Source: Blakeslea trispora (lineage: Eukaryota > Mucoromycota > Mucoromycetes > Mucorales > Choanephoraceae). From it: a stretch of DNA of 64,000 nucleotides. The notes below the pieces were generated by a model that saw nothing but the letters and a program-made list of their open reading frames with translations, searched no databases and was not told the DNA's origin. The stretch covers positions 1 to 64,000 of the forward strand of contig JAIWNE010000068.1 in the NCBI GenBank assembly GCA_025331445.1, read 5' to 3'. Both the position numbers and the translations under genes were made by a program. Positions 1 through 11,899 of this stretch are shown piece after piece. Position 1 is the first letter of the stretch. Each line of letters starts with the position of its first letter.

Positions 1-67
1 TAAGAAACTTTCTGAATTTTCTCTCTTTTCTAATTCATTGCCTCTATCCCTCTTTCAATGAACACAG

Positions 68-1059
68 TATGGGCGGTATTATTACTTGGGATATTCTTTG
101 TCATCAAATAAGACAACCTCACTCAAAAATCGATCTAGAATTCCCCAAACTTGTCTTTAAACCAGACTATTTATTTACCTTGGGCAGCCCACTAAGTGCA
201 TTCTTGACAGTAAGAAATCAAGATCCCAAACTTTATAGACCAGATCCATCTATCGTATTTGATAATATATTCCATCCTTACGATCCATTGGTAAGATCTT
301 TTTTTCATCTAACCCTCCCCCCCCCTTTTCTTTTTGCTGACCTCACATGTGTATCAAAACATATAGGGCTATCGTTTTGAACCAATGTTGAATTCGGATT
401 ATAAACATAAACCAGCTGTACTCATAGATGAAAGTGCCCCAGCTACACCTTACCTTCAAGACCAATTAAAACAGCTCTGGACAAAGAGCTTAGAACTCAT
501 CGCTTGTGTTTCAAGACCATTTCAACAGAGATATATGCAGGAGACTCAGGAGAAGATAGAAGTCAATCAGGCAGATTCTTATCCAGATGTAAGACAATAC
601 ATTCATTGTCCTTCTTCCCCTGCTTTTGAAGCATATGCAGAAGACGATTCTATACCAACCCCTAAACTATCTCTTGATGTCTCTTCCGAAGAGGAGGAGG
701 AGGAGGAGGAGGAGGAAGAAGTGGATGAAAAATGGATGCAAGTACCCGTACATTACCTACCTATAGACAACAACAAGAAACGTCGTTTTGATGAACCTAT
801 TGACGATGTCAAGAAAAGAAAGAAAGATAATGATCTACTTGAGAGTACTATCACTCGAGGCATACAACATAAAGATGCATCTATCTATCAGATCCGTATA
901 AACAAACGAATTGACTATGTACTTCGACCAGAGCGGTTTTTGGGCTACATGAACAAGAATAGTTACCTAAGCGGATTGACAGCCCATTTTTCTTACTGGA
1001 CGCATAAAGATTTAATGTGGCATATTGTCCAACGATTAAACGGCAAAATTCAGAATTAA
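68..1059 (+). CDS. DDHD-domain phospholipase A1-like protein (C-terminal part)
   Basis: This is the 3' end of a gene that enters from the left. The window opens with TAAG, which fits a GTAAG donor cut after its first base, so bases 1-67 are probably an intron ending in CACAG. Exons are 68-290 and 367-1059, with a 76-nt intron. The first exon starts inside the nucleophile elbow: a split codon followed by Met-Gly-Gly, as in GxSxG lipases. The segment FHPYDPL, joined by splicing to GYRFEP, matches the DDHD-domain core of intracellular PA-PLA1 enzymes (DDHD1/DDHD2/SEC23IP family), which hydrolyse phosphatidic acid and other phospholipids at internal membranes. An acidic run (11 Glu) sits in the middle, a common type of insertion in this domain. 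The last 50 residues (YVLRPERFLGY...HKDLMWHIV) resemble the domain end. The family call is firm; substrate is inferred. Confidence 0.85.
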
Positions 1060-1136
1060 ACTATGAAAATTGTTTTTTTATTATGTGTTTTTAATAGACA
1101 GTTAAATGTGAATAAATATTAATAAATCAGAATCAT

Positions 1137-2331
1137 CTAGATAGAGCTGTTTTCCATAAAGGAAGCATAAAACGGTTGCCCATAATCAAATGAAGAGCTG
1201 GATGTTGTAGAGGAGGGTTGTAGTCCAGCAACAAACATGCTGTTGTCATGGACTGATGCATGTGAAAGTGTATGGACTCTCTTTTGTTCATGATTCATGC
1301 AAGTGGGTATAGACAAGAGAGATGCATTGTTCTGTTGTTGTTGTTGTTGTTGTTGAGCCTCAATTGCAGCAGCAATGATCATTGGATCCACAAGTTCATT
1401 TAAAGCTTGTTCTTGATTTTGGTCTGGTAGGCTACCTGTATTCTGTGACACATCGTTCATTAGTGGCCAACTTTGAAGAGCTTCAGGAACGGGGTATGTG
1501 CTTGTGGCAAGTGCATGAGGGAAATAAGGATGAATAAAGTCATTAGCAGAAGTAAAATAAAGAGGGTATTGATAGGTAGGTGAGGATGTTGTAGCTTTTG
1601 TTGTGTCGGTAGGTGTTGTTAGATAGGAAGGTGATTTTGGATTCTTTTTTGCTGAGCTGATTTTTAGTTTACCTTTTGCTTTCATGGAACATGAAATTGA
1701 GGCAGGCTTGAAATCGTTTTTGGGACTTGAGCCCATTACAGATGGGGTTGTGGATAACATATTGGTGGAAGTAATATAGGGAGCACTGTTCACCGTAGCG
1801 GCAGCGGCAGCAGCAGCAGCAGCTCTTCTTCCTCTAGCAACGCGCTGTTCACCTTTCAATCTTAATTGCGCTATAATTGATCGAGATTCCTGAAGATCAT
1901 TTTCTGTTTTTATAATCTGACATGCGAGTGTCTCTGTATCATTGACTGATCCATGAGCAAATGCTCGTAATGACTCGATATCTGTCTCAATTTGTCGAAT
2001 GCGTGCCTCAAGTTGTGATAGGTTATCAATGAATGGGTCGACATTGGCAGGCTGTGTGTTTCGAGATCGACGAGAACTTGGATAAGCGCATAAGACACCT
2101 GTGGAAAGACAACGTGTACAATTGGGATGAACACCATCACATCGAACCTGTAAAAAAAAAAGTTGATTAGACTTCTTTTCTTTTTTGGAGAATGATGTGT
2201 TCGTACGCTACTTTTTTATGATGACAACGATAACATGCTATTGGTGCTCTAGGTCGCTTCATTGTAGGGTGCATTCGACTGACTCCATTCTCTTTATGAG
2301 TCTCTAGAATGGTATCATGCTTAGCTGTCAT
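1137..2331 (-). CDS. Zn(2)Cys(6) fungal transcription factor
   Basis: Two exons (2331-2212 and 2147-1137, 64-nt intron) give 376 residues. The intron splits the zinc cluster. After splicing it reads ACYRC-HHKKVR-C-DGVHPN-C-TRC-LSTGVL-C, the six-cysteine C-x2-C-x6-C-x6-C-x2-C-x6-C pattern of fungal binuclear zinc regulators, with basic residues between Cys2 and Cys3. A heptad-like stretch follows (NLSQLEARIRQIETDI), probably the dimerisation coiled coil. The rest is low complexity: an Ala run, an eight-Gln run and Ser/Thr-rich stretches typical of activation regions. No fungal_trans middle domain is evident. I took the ATG at 2331; an in-frame ATG exists at 2391 and another nearer the zinc cluster. 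The target genes cannot be inferred. It is convergent with the DDHD gene, with a 77-bp gap. Confidence 0.88.
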
Positions 2332-2666
2332 TTGGAGATATGAATTATAATATACAATTAGATGTTGAATAATATAGAAAAGGATATACATAAAGGAAAG
2401 GTACTCAAGTATTTATAATCATTGTTTCCCTTAAAGTCGCACTATTGTATCAAAAGTAAAAAAGATAGCCCAGCTAAGTACTCTCCCGTCCAGCTTACAA
2501 TACTTATTAACTATATTTGTTTATTTATTATAGATTTGCTTAAAATGATGACACTTCTTTTTTCTCTGCCAAAAAAAAAAAAAAAAATTAAGTTGATATT
2601 GAAAGAATTAAAGGAGAGAACAAAAAAGATATATTACATAATAGAAAAAAGAAGAGAAAATGCATT

Positions 2667-3637
2667 TTAGCATGCGCAGCCACTAGATCCTTGTCCATTG
2701 GCACCACTTTCACGTAGGAGGTCAAGTCTTGTAGCTCCATTATTACCAGTGGGTCGAAGCCCATTTCGGTTATTGACAAGATAATCAAGTGGAATATTCT
2801 TGGCTATTTCAATCAACAATATAAATTATATGCTTTCAATACAAAAGAAAAAAAGGAGAAGTGAGGGGGGGGGAGGAGGACTTCTTACCAATCTCTCTAA
2901 AGACATTATCAACATTTAAGGATGTTCTAGCACTTGTCTCAAAGAACAAAAGGCCTGCTTCAGAGGCATAAGCAGATGCCTCTTCATATGTAACCTGCCG
3001 ACTGCCTTCTTCATAATCTACATTTTCTTCATTGTCTTCAACCAAATCCAATTTGTTTCCAACAAGAGCAATCACTATCTGTGAATTGGCTTGACGTTGC
3101 AATTCCTTGACCCAACCTTTGGCTTTATCTAATGTAGGCTTATGTAAAGAGGTGATTAATTTGCTTCAAGACCAGCCACTCTCTTCTACTTACAGCTTTA
3201 GTAATGTCATACATCACAACAGCTGCTTGAGCATTTCGATAATACATAGGAGCCAAAGAATGAAAACGCTCTTGGCCTGCTGTGTCCCAAATTTCAAACT
3301 TCACAGTTCGCTCGTCTACTGTGCATTTTTGTGTCAAAAAGGCAGCTAGATTAAAAAAAAAAAGAGATAACAAAGGTTAAGCAAACTATTTTTTTTCTTT
3401 CGCTTTGACTGAAATAAATTACTATTGACACCTTACCACCAATAGTGGGCTCACGACTCTCAGAATATTCACGATTGACAAAACGAACAACAAGACTTGA
3501 TTTACCAACAGCAGACTCACCTAATGACAAGATGAGTGAAAAAGTCCAGTATGGAATGAGCTAAACATACCGAGCAAAACAAGCTTCACAGGCACTGGTC
3601 TTCTTTCGGCAGGAGATGAGTCACTAGTATTAGACAT
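2667..3637 (-). CDS. Rab5-family small GTPase (Ypt5/Vps21-like)
   Basis: Five exons (3637-3571, 3520-3437, 3345-3194, 3138-2889, 2803-2667) encode 229 residues. All nucleotide-binding motifs are visible: P-loop GESAVGKSS, switch I EPTIGGAF, WDTAGQE, NKLD and ETSA. The region [11 protein letters not shown] is close to the Rab5 signature, and the C terminus ends in Cys-Ala-Cys, a CxC geranylgeranylation site. Rab5 proteins drive early-endosome fusion and endocytic sorting. For intron 3 I used acceptor ACATAAG at 3139. The nearby CATTAG, 10 nt further into the exon, would break the frame and lose residues expected before DKAKGW. The loop between NKLD and ETSA carries an acidic insertion ([12 protein letters not shown]). 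Family assignment is firm; the exact orthologue among fungal Rab5 paralogues is not. Confidence 0.92.
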
Positions 3638-5197
3638 TATATATAATAGAGATAAAGAGAAAGCCAAGAAATAAGCTCAGTAAAGAAGAAACAGAAAATG
3701 ATGTAAAGAAAAAAAAAAAAACTATGTTTTCAAACTGACATTGGACGCACTGTTGGTCAGAAATCCTAGCGATATATTTGAGACATCATTGGCTATTTAT
3801 TTAGAAATTAATTGGTTTTTATCTACTTTTTATTTTGTTCCCCAACAACAAACTGTTTGTTTATGAATTTGGGCGTATGTTCAGAGGATCAGGGCATTGT
3901 CGTCAGAGAGGGATGGTTAGAATATCTCTAGACTAGTTTTAAGAACTATCGGTTTTCCAAATGACTCTATCCGACCTCAAGGCTCCAAATAGACAATCTT
4001 GAGAAATTGTCTTGGGTTTCTGCTTGTCGAGTTTTGAAGGATTGTTTCAAACTTACTGATACTAAAAGAATATATGCCATGAATGACAAGTAAATCTTGT
4101 ATAATAAATCTTTTAATATACATAACAAGCTCGAGACAGATTGACTAACATCATCTGAATTCAAGACAATCATGAAATAAAACATAGTTGCGCTGTTTGA
4201 ACTAGAAATAGTAGAGGCGACAGTGTACTCTTAAAGTGCTCGTTTTATATCTCGATAGTATTCAAGTCATTTGTTGATAATCATTTATTCCTAATCATAC
4301 TGTACCTGGGGGGGAACTCACTCTAATTATATGAACAATAGGTTCCTTAGCTAACTGTAATTCAGAATAATGATAATCTTTAACACCTTTTATTTTTTAC
4401 ACATCAAGCCTTGGCTCTAATTCACTTGATCAAGAAAAAAAAAGATTTAATTTATTTCCAAACATTGTCCAAATAAAGCCAGAATTGGATCAATTGAGAA
4501 CGGAAACAATGTATTTGCTCATAAAAATGGAAAAGAAATCAATGGTATGTTAACCAATGAAAACATAGCACTGGCAAGAAAAAAGTTCTCAATCGTTAGC
4601 TTTGTTATATATGTAACTAGGTGAATAAAAGAAAAAAAAAAGGCCCTTTCTTAACAAGGCCAAAAGCAAACAACTTATGGCGCTGCTTAAACTGAAAAGG
4701 ATAAAGAAGCTTATAACAAGTCATTAGTCATACAAAAAAAAAACCAAGTCATCATTTGCTTTCCTGTAATAAGTATTTGCTCAAACCTTCTCAATGCATC
4801 CTTCTTTTAATTAACCAGAAAGTAAAGTATACTTGAAGAACTTAAAAAAGATCGATGATATTTAAACTCTATTGCTATTATGACGTATTGGATTTTACTA
4901 GCATATGTGCTTTTATTCATATAATGCCTGCAGTTCAAGAAGCTAATCTCAAGCCATTATGCCCTTATACTCACTGTGTTAATAGTAATAGTATTAGCAG
5001 AAAAGAAAAAAGAAAAGAAGTGTTGATGTTTTAGAGACATTTGAAAATGCATTTATCTTGATTGGCTGAGAAAGAGCAGCATTGTACTCATTTGAGTTTG
5101 AATAAAGTGGTCAAGTTTTTTTTTTATACATGACGCTATGATTTAATAATCCAACCTCTTTGTCTCTTCTTCTTTTCTTTTCTCAACTCTAGTCAAA
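3638..5197. other. Intergenic region between divergent Rab5 and PEBP genes
   Basis: About 1.56 kb of AT-rich DNA between two divergently transcribed genes, so it should hold both promoters. I see scattered poly-A/T runs and a G7 run near 4310. No open frame has family similarity, and there is no RNA gene I can support. Confidence 0.6.
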
Positions 5198-5934
5198 ATG
5201 CCTCTCGTAACAATGGAAATGAACTTCAACAATGCTTTCAAGAAGCATGAAATCTCTCCTGACAGTAAAGTGTTGGATAGAATTAGTTAAAGTGAATGTT
5301 TTGATACTGATGATGATTGCTATAGTCATTCCCGAAAACTTTACACCTTCTACTCTCTTGAGTGTGGTTTACCCAAGTGGTCAGGAAGCTGCTTTGGGTA
5401 ACTTCATTAAGCCATCTGAATCTTCGGAAAAGCCTCATATCACTTTTGTTGCTCCTGACAAGGAAGCTCAATACACCTTGATGTTGGTAAGTTTGTTTTC
5501 TTTACGCGTGTTTGAATTTATTTAGAATTCATGCAAACAATTTTTTTTTCTATTTAAATAGGTAGATCCTGATGCTCCTAGCAAGGAAGATCCCAAGTGG
5601 GGTCCTTATCGTCACTGGGTAGTAACTAACATTACAGGTGAGTAAAGCAATGGCTTTGTTTGATCTCCATTCTTACTTACAGCGCGTCTGTACCATAGCT
5701 TCTGGTGAGCTCACTAGTGCACATGAAATGGCTACTTACCAAGGCCCAGCTCCTCCACCCAAGACAAATGATCACCGCTACATCTTCCTTCTCTTCAAGC
5801 AACCAGAATCTAACACATCTTTCCAAGCCCTTTCTGAGGAAGCTAACAATTGGGACTTCAAGGCCTTTGTTCAACAAAACAACCTTGAGCTTATTGGGGC
5901 TAACTTTTTTATTTCTCGTAATGACGACAACTAA
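5198..5934 (+). CDS. Phosphatidylethanolamine-binding protein (PEBP family)
   Basis: Four exons (5198-5264, 5326-5486, 5562-5637, 5699-5934) give 179 residues, a normal length for a single PEBP domain. The two conserved PEBP blocks are present: VDPDAPSKEDP...WGPYRHWVV, which lines the anion-binding pocket, and YQGPAPPP...HRYIFLLF. The C terminus (NWDFKAFVQQNNLELIGANFF) matches the closing helix/strand. Relatives include yeast Tfs1, a carboxypeptidase Y inhibitor and Ras-GAP regulator, and mammalian RKIP. Which role applies here cannot be told. There is no signal peptide, so a cytosolic location is likely. The first ATG after a pyrimidine-rich leader was taken as start. Confidence 0.92.
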
Positions 5935-7530
5935 TGTAATATTTAAATAAATCAGCTTTTGCTCAATGTAACAAGCCATCTCAGATCATGAGGAAATGCT
6001 CAAAGCAGCCAAACGAGAGGATAAACTAAACTCTTGTATTTTTGCTCTTTTAAAGCTAAACCCTTTCATGGCATTGTGTTAATCAGCCAAATATTTGCTG
6101 ATTTTTTAGACATGTATAACAAGCACACATACAATGTGTAATGTTGCTCATCTTTCTTGATGAATTACATCATTTGGATTTGGCTGTCTGGTAACTCGTA
6201 TTATCTGTAGGCCATTAACAAAAACAAAAAAAGCTTCTTTTTTTTTAAGCAACGTTTAGATCTCAATCTTGTCTAGCCTGGTCAACATGTCCAAGTCCTG
6301 ATCATGGTATTGTCATTGTTGTCTATATTGTACAAGTAACTGTCTAGGTCAGGTTGATGATAACTGCTTGAAATCACTTGCGCGTGTGCGTATGTTGTCT
6401 GAATGTCCTGTTTAGACAAAGCCTTCATTACTTGTATATAAAGTCATGTTTATCTGTTGTTCTTAGTGAGTTATGTTCATACTATCGTAAATCATTCTCT
6501 TAATTTAGGTCACAAAAGCCTCGAACCAGAAAACAAAATAGTTGGTCGCCAAGAAGTCGAATAAAGGAAAAAAGGTTCTACAATAGAATTTCTTTTGTGC
6601 GAGCATGTCTGTTTTTGGTATGCCTAAAAAGAAAAGACAAACATACAATAAGACTAGAACAATAACCGGAAATGCATAGAAAGTATTTCCTTCGTTTCTT
6701 TACCTTTAATAGCTTTATGTACACATATAATAGCTATGGTTCAACCTTTGAACAAGGTCTTTATATTTCTGAATTGTCTTATTCATCAGAAAGAGCACTG
6801 GTCAACAATTTCTGTTTAGAGGCAATTACTATAAAAGGACAGGCTACTGTGTTGCCACAAAGCACAGAAAAGAATCTCTGCGTTATGATCTCACATGATA
6901 CAAACAAACAGATTATCTTTGCATCGCCCCACACACAAAGGCAGAACAAAGGCAAATTATAGTTTGTATGTAGTTATTGAACAAGAGAGAAAAAAAAAGG
7001 GAAATGTCAATAAAGTTTGGGATATTTCTTTATTGACCCAAAGTACGATTTAGTGCATTCCTTTTTTCAAAAAAAAAAAAAAAAAAAAAAGAAATGAGAT
7101 GATTTTATATTCGCTCAAACATTACAACGTTGTTTATGCTAACACAATGCTCTGGATAGAAAGCATAAAGAAATAAAAGATAGACTTCTAGCTCGGAAGG
7201 TGGATGATGACTTTATTTAGACTGTATGACTAAAAAGAAGAGAGAGAGGGAAAATGACTCATAACTTGACAAAAATCCATCTATTTTCTTTGGCTTGTAA
7301 GTCAAGTCATTTGAATATTATCAGCTAAATTCAATCTAGTCATACATAAAGAACACGATAGATTGTTTTGTATTTATAGACATTCAGTTTTGAACATGTA
7401 AAGTGTAGATTGCTTAACAAATGAGAAATATTCAAAAAAGTGGAAATTTAATTTATAATATAAAATGTGAGAATGGCCATATGTGAGTCATTTATTTTTA
7501 GTACATAGGAAAAAGGGAGGGGGCATAAGT
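5935..7530. other. Intergenic region between convergent PEBP and bHLH genes
   Basis: About 1.6 kb, AT-rich, with an A21 tract near 7070-7090. One open frame of 96 codons (6672-6962) has no recognisable domain and I do not call it. The region mainly contains the two 3' flanks. Confidence 0.55.
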
Positions 7531-8745
7531 TTATACATATTGATCCATAGATTGCGGTTTTAAATGGTCAAGTTTTCCAGAACTTAGCAGACGTTCCCGA
7601 AAAGTGCTTTGTTTATCGCTTTCGTCTGCTGGAATAGTAAAGCTAGTGATACCGGCATGTTGCCATTCATCTAGGGAGGCAGGCATTATAAGGGCGGCAT
7701 GAGAAGAGACATTAGGATGAGATCTATTTACAGGTAATGATGCATGAGATAGAGTAGGTGAATTGTTCGTAGATGTGACGGGAGTATCGTCCATGGCAGG
7801 AATTGATATTGAATGATAGCCAAGTCCAGCAGTGGCCGTCTGATGGTATGGATGCAATGATAATGATGAGGTGGGATAAAGAGATGCATGGATGTTGTGT
7901 TTTGTCAGGAGAACCTGTTGAAGTCTGAGTTGCTCTTGAAGTAGTTCTAATTGCTTCTGCTGACTCTTGTGAGCAACCAAGGCAGCAACAGCATTTGGAC
8001 TTAGTTTTTTCAGTGCCTTTTGTTGCACGCGGTTTTGCAATGACGCTAATTTTTCTTTGAGCGTCTTGTTGCGCTTGTCTAACTGTTTGATATAATCAAC
8101 CGATTTGAACAGAATCGTACTCTTGGAGTTGTTGATGTTCTTTAAGGTAGGAATGATCTCTGTAAGCTCTTTAAAGCCACCACGAATGATGTTACGACGC
8201 TTTTGTTCTGAGGCAATGTGATTGGCACGCTTCTGGTCGTCGGATAGCAATTCTCGGTTTTCATCCTGCTTGAGCTTCTTGAGTGCCTTTGTGTGTTCAG
8301 GTTGACACGACCTCTTTCTATTCCCATGACACAGGCTTGGGGATGAAGGCTCCTCGTGATCTAGAATGACGAGTTCCTAAAAAAAAAAATTGAGGAGAAA
8401 CGGTTTGAGTCACCATGTAAAGACTGTGGGAAATTTTACTTGTACCTTTTCTTCCTCCAAAAAAGTATTCAAGAGATCAGAAACATGACTTTGCTCATTG
8501 TGATCAATCAAAACTGGATTTTCTTGCTTGTCATAGAGATAGAGGCCTACAGGATGAGAAATGTTAGCTAATGATGGATTGCTTGTGAAACACAACTTAC
8601 CCTCTTCAAAAGGCTCAAGCTCATCGTAAGCACTAGAGACAGAGTCTGCACGTCCAGTGTAAAGAGATGGTAGTGAATCCCATAATGAACAGGTAGTTGA
8701 TGTACTGGTTACACTGGATGCTTTGTTTGCTGGATCGTATTCCAT
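7531..8745 (-). CDS. bHLH transcription factor
   Basis: Three exons (8745-8601, 8546-8446, 8376-7531) give 363 residues. The basic region KRANHIASEQKRRN has His5, Glu9 and Arg13, the set that selects CACGTG-type E-boxes. It is followed by helix 1 (FKELTEIIPTL), a short loop, helix 2 (STILFKSVDYIKQL) and a leucine-zipper-like heptad extension (LDKRNKTLKEKLASLQNRV). This is a bHLH-zipper layout as in Max/Myc/USF or fungal Cbf1/Ino4 relatives. The C-terminal half is Ser/Thr/His-rich and disordered. The N terminus has a short acidic stretch (YDELEPFEEG). Intron 1 is only 54 nt, a multiple of three without a stop, so it could be read through. Exact orthology is uncertain. Confidence 0.9.
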
Positions 8746-10196
8746 GATGTGATATGTATATGTAGAGAGTAAGAAGATAGAATGGGAGAAAAGAAAAAGG
8801 GGGAGACCGAAAGTATGAGAGAGGAACCGTAGAATATTGTTTGCTAATATATGCGTCTATAAATAAGCCATAGAGAACAAAATATGACCTTGTTTTTAGC
8901 GAAAAAAAGAAAAAGAACTAAAAGAAAAGAGAAATAGCAAAGAAATCCTTTTTAAGTGTTTGCAAGTCGTCATAGAAAGGCCCTTTGAACCCTTCTTAAA
9001 CGTACACCCGGTTTTCTCCGCTTTAAAACATGGCTCTGTTCTTAATTGATGATACATAGGGTTTCACATGAGCCATAGAAAAGAGACTACAGTACTCCAT
9101 GAAAGAATTTACTCTTTTTTGAAGGAAAAAAAAAGATTCCGCGGAATGGCAGGTATACGACTAAAAGGAATTTTTTGTTTATACATAAAAAAAAAAAAGT
9201 TCTCCTTTTTTAATGCCAGTAGTAGAAAGTAAGGGCTACTGTAAGCTTGAAAAGAAAAGACAGAGTTACTGAAGAAAATCAAGAAGCAAATGGGATGTAT
9301 CTAGGCTTATTCATTTGTAATGACCAATTGATTGATGCTTCAAGTAACGTGGGAGAGATGAGATAATATAGGCGGGGATTTTCTCTACCTTTCTCTTTTA
9401 TGCTCTCGTGAAACCTGATTTGCTAAAGATCATAATGAGGTATTTTACTTTGTATGAAGCTAATGCCTTTACTTGTAGTTATGCATAAGCAAGTTGCTAT
9501 TTTAGATTACCCCACGTTTTTAAATCGAATTTGAGTCGGTCAATGAAAAAGCATGTTTTTTCTAAAGTAGTATTCTTATATTGATTTCCCACAGTTATTT
9601 GATAGGACTCATAAGGGGGATATAGTTTTAAGCCGCCAAGATGATCTAGTTTCTATTTCTTCTGTGGGACAGTTTGGTTTACAAGCCAATTGTATACATC
9701 CGCTTTTGTATACATTTGCAGACAGTTCAAAGTAAGCCAAATAGGTTGAATAAAAGAAAGGTGTTTTAAAAAGAAATTTGATTTCTGTAGTCTAACTGAC
9801 TATCATTATAAAAAAAGATGCTTCTTCTTTCTGATAGGTTCTGAGTATCACCTCTTACCCCGCATTTTTCTAACGAAACTCCTTTTCAACTTTATTTACA
9901 GACTTTTGTCAATGTTTTTTTCGGGTGCTACCTCATCTGATCTCGGGCTATTGAGGAAGCTAATAAAGACATTTATATTCGCTTGTTGTCAATGGTTTTG
10001 TTTCTTTTCATGTCTATCAATACCTAATTAGCACAGAATATAAAAAAGCAACAAGTGTATGGATAAACTGTCTTTATTTTGGACTGGATTTGTATTATAT
10101 TAAAAAAAAAAAAAGACTTTTTTAAAATAGGTCAGTTTAGGTTGTGTATTCCCATGATCTCTGCTTTAAAAAAAAATCGAAAGTTTTATTAAATGT
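8746..10196. other. Intergenic region upstream of the bHLH gene
   Basis: About 1.45 kb holding the bHLH promoter and the 3' flank of the four-RRM gene. AT-rich with several A/T runs. No supported gene or RNA was found. Confidence 0.55.
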
Positions 10197-11899
10197 TTAT
10201 GCAGCATTTCCTTGAGAGATTTCTTGTTCAAAATCGAAATGTTCTAAATCACCAAAGCCTTCAGCATTGGCTTCAGCTTTGATTTCATCTTTTTTATCTT
10301 CAGCCTTTTTTTCATCAGTAGGTATCTTTGGCTTGTTCATTCTCCAGGGGTTACCGCAGCGGTCTTTTCCATAGTTCAGCTTCAACTGGGAGTATCCTGA
10401 CTTGGTCTTGGCCCCTTGGAGAGCATTAATGGCACTACTGACACTTGTAAAGTTCACAAAGGCACAGTTCTTTTCTTTGCAGACATTTATAAGCTCAATT
10501 TCACCATACTCAGAGAAATCATTGCGGAGTTTCTCAGCAGTGTGAGAGTCGCAGATATTACCAATATAGATGTTACGAGTAGCGCCATTTTGTACAGCAA
10601 TTGCAACCTGAGTAGACACAGAAGATGGCTTTCCCCAGCCAACACGAACGCGCTTGCCTTTGACAGCTAAACCAAATGTATTACAGTTGGTATAGACATT
10701 GCTGGCTGTATTGGCATCCATAAAGGTAACAAAAGCAATATGTTTTTCAGGGAAATAACGAATTTGAAGTAGATTGCCACCACGAATAGCATTACAGATA
10801 TCTTCACAAGTAGCTTCAGGATGAATGTTGCCAAAGTAGAGTGTACGCTGTGTGTTGTTGCCCATGTTGTGGCCACCATAAGCACTGCTGTAGGCTTCAA
10901 AGTTAAACCCATTAGCAGCTACAGCTGCTGCTGCAGTTGCGTATGGATTATGTAATGCCATGGCTGCATTGTATGAATCCACCATATCGCCACATCGATC
11001 TTTACCATAATTAACACGCTTTTCAGCCCATGCAGGATCAGATGGTAAATTACCAACACACTTGACAGCAGCCATGATAGACAAAAAGTGAACAAAGGCG
11101 ATATTTTTATCGCGTACTAGCTTGATATGTTCAATAGGCCCAAACCGAGTTAAAGCTGCATGAATTGTTTGCTCTGTGTCCTCAGCTGTCAAGCGGCCAA
11201 GATAAACATTGCGCGTTGCACCATTATCAATGGACAACTTGAGTGTATAAGGGATCATACTTGGCTTACCCCATCCAACCTTGATTTCAGTATCCTTGAT
11301 AATCAACTTCTTGGCCATGAAATCTTGGTAAAACATCTGAGCAGAAGAAGGATCGACAAAGGCCAAGAATGCACAATTCTTTTCAGGAACCATGCGGAAA
11401 GATTCAACTTGGCCATGGCGTACATTTCTCAATATGTCATGAGGCAGGATTGTACTCACAACGTTTCCTAGATAGATTGTTCTGCTTGGTTCACCAGCTG
11501 GGTTAGCACCAGCACCTACACCTACGGCAGCAGCAGCAACAGCAGCAGGAAATCCTTGAGGATAGCCAGCATACTGTGTGGCCATCATGTTGTATTGAGG
11601 GTTGGCATAACTTGCACCATACATTGGCTGACCATAACCAGCATATTGTGCGGCTGTATTTACTTGTGGAAATGAAGCAGCTGCATTATATTGACTCATC
11701 AAACCATATTGAGCATACATATCGCTAAAATAAAATAAAATAAAAAGGTTAATCCAAAATTGTTTTTTTTTGGAGTTATAAGAGGAGAGTGTTGCGTGTA
11801 CCTGTAATTAGATTGAGTATATCTTGGTCGTTTGTTGCTATCTTCGTTAAAGTTGTGTTCAGCTTGTTGTGATGTTTGAGTGTCGTTCGAACGTTTCAT
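10197..11899 (-). CDS. Four-RRM RNA-binding protein (Nrd1/MRN1-like)
   Basis: Two exons (11899-11802 and 11724-10197, 77-nt intron) give 541 residues. After an Ala/Gln/Tyr-rich N-terminal segment come four RRMs, each with recognisable RNP2 and RNP1: RTIYLGNV...NCAFLAF, RNVYLGRL...NIAFVHF, RTLYFGNI...HIAFVTF and RNIYIGNI...NCAFVNF. RRMs 1 and 3 end in VGWGKPS, and RRMs 2 and 4 end in NYGKDRCG, so the architecture looks like a duplicated pair. This matches the S. pombe Nrd1 / S. cerevisiae MRN1 group of mRNA-binding proteins linked to differentiation, stress and mRNA stability. The tail is acidic. The start at 11899 puts a short charged N terminus before exon 2; starting at the exon-2 Met (11720) would remove it. 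Confidence 0.92.

Noticed and set aside
6672..6962. 96-codon open frame on the plus strand
   Set aside because: No recognised domain, no evident splice context or leader. It lies in a convergent intergenic region.
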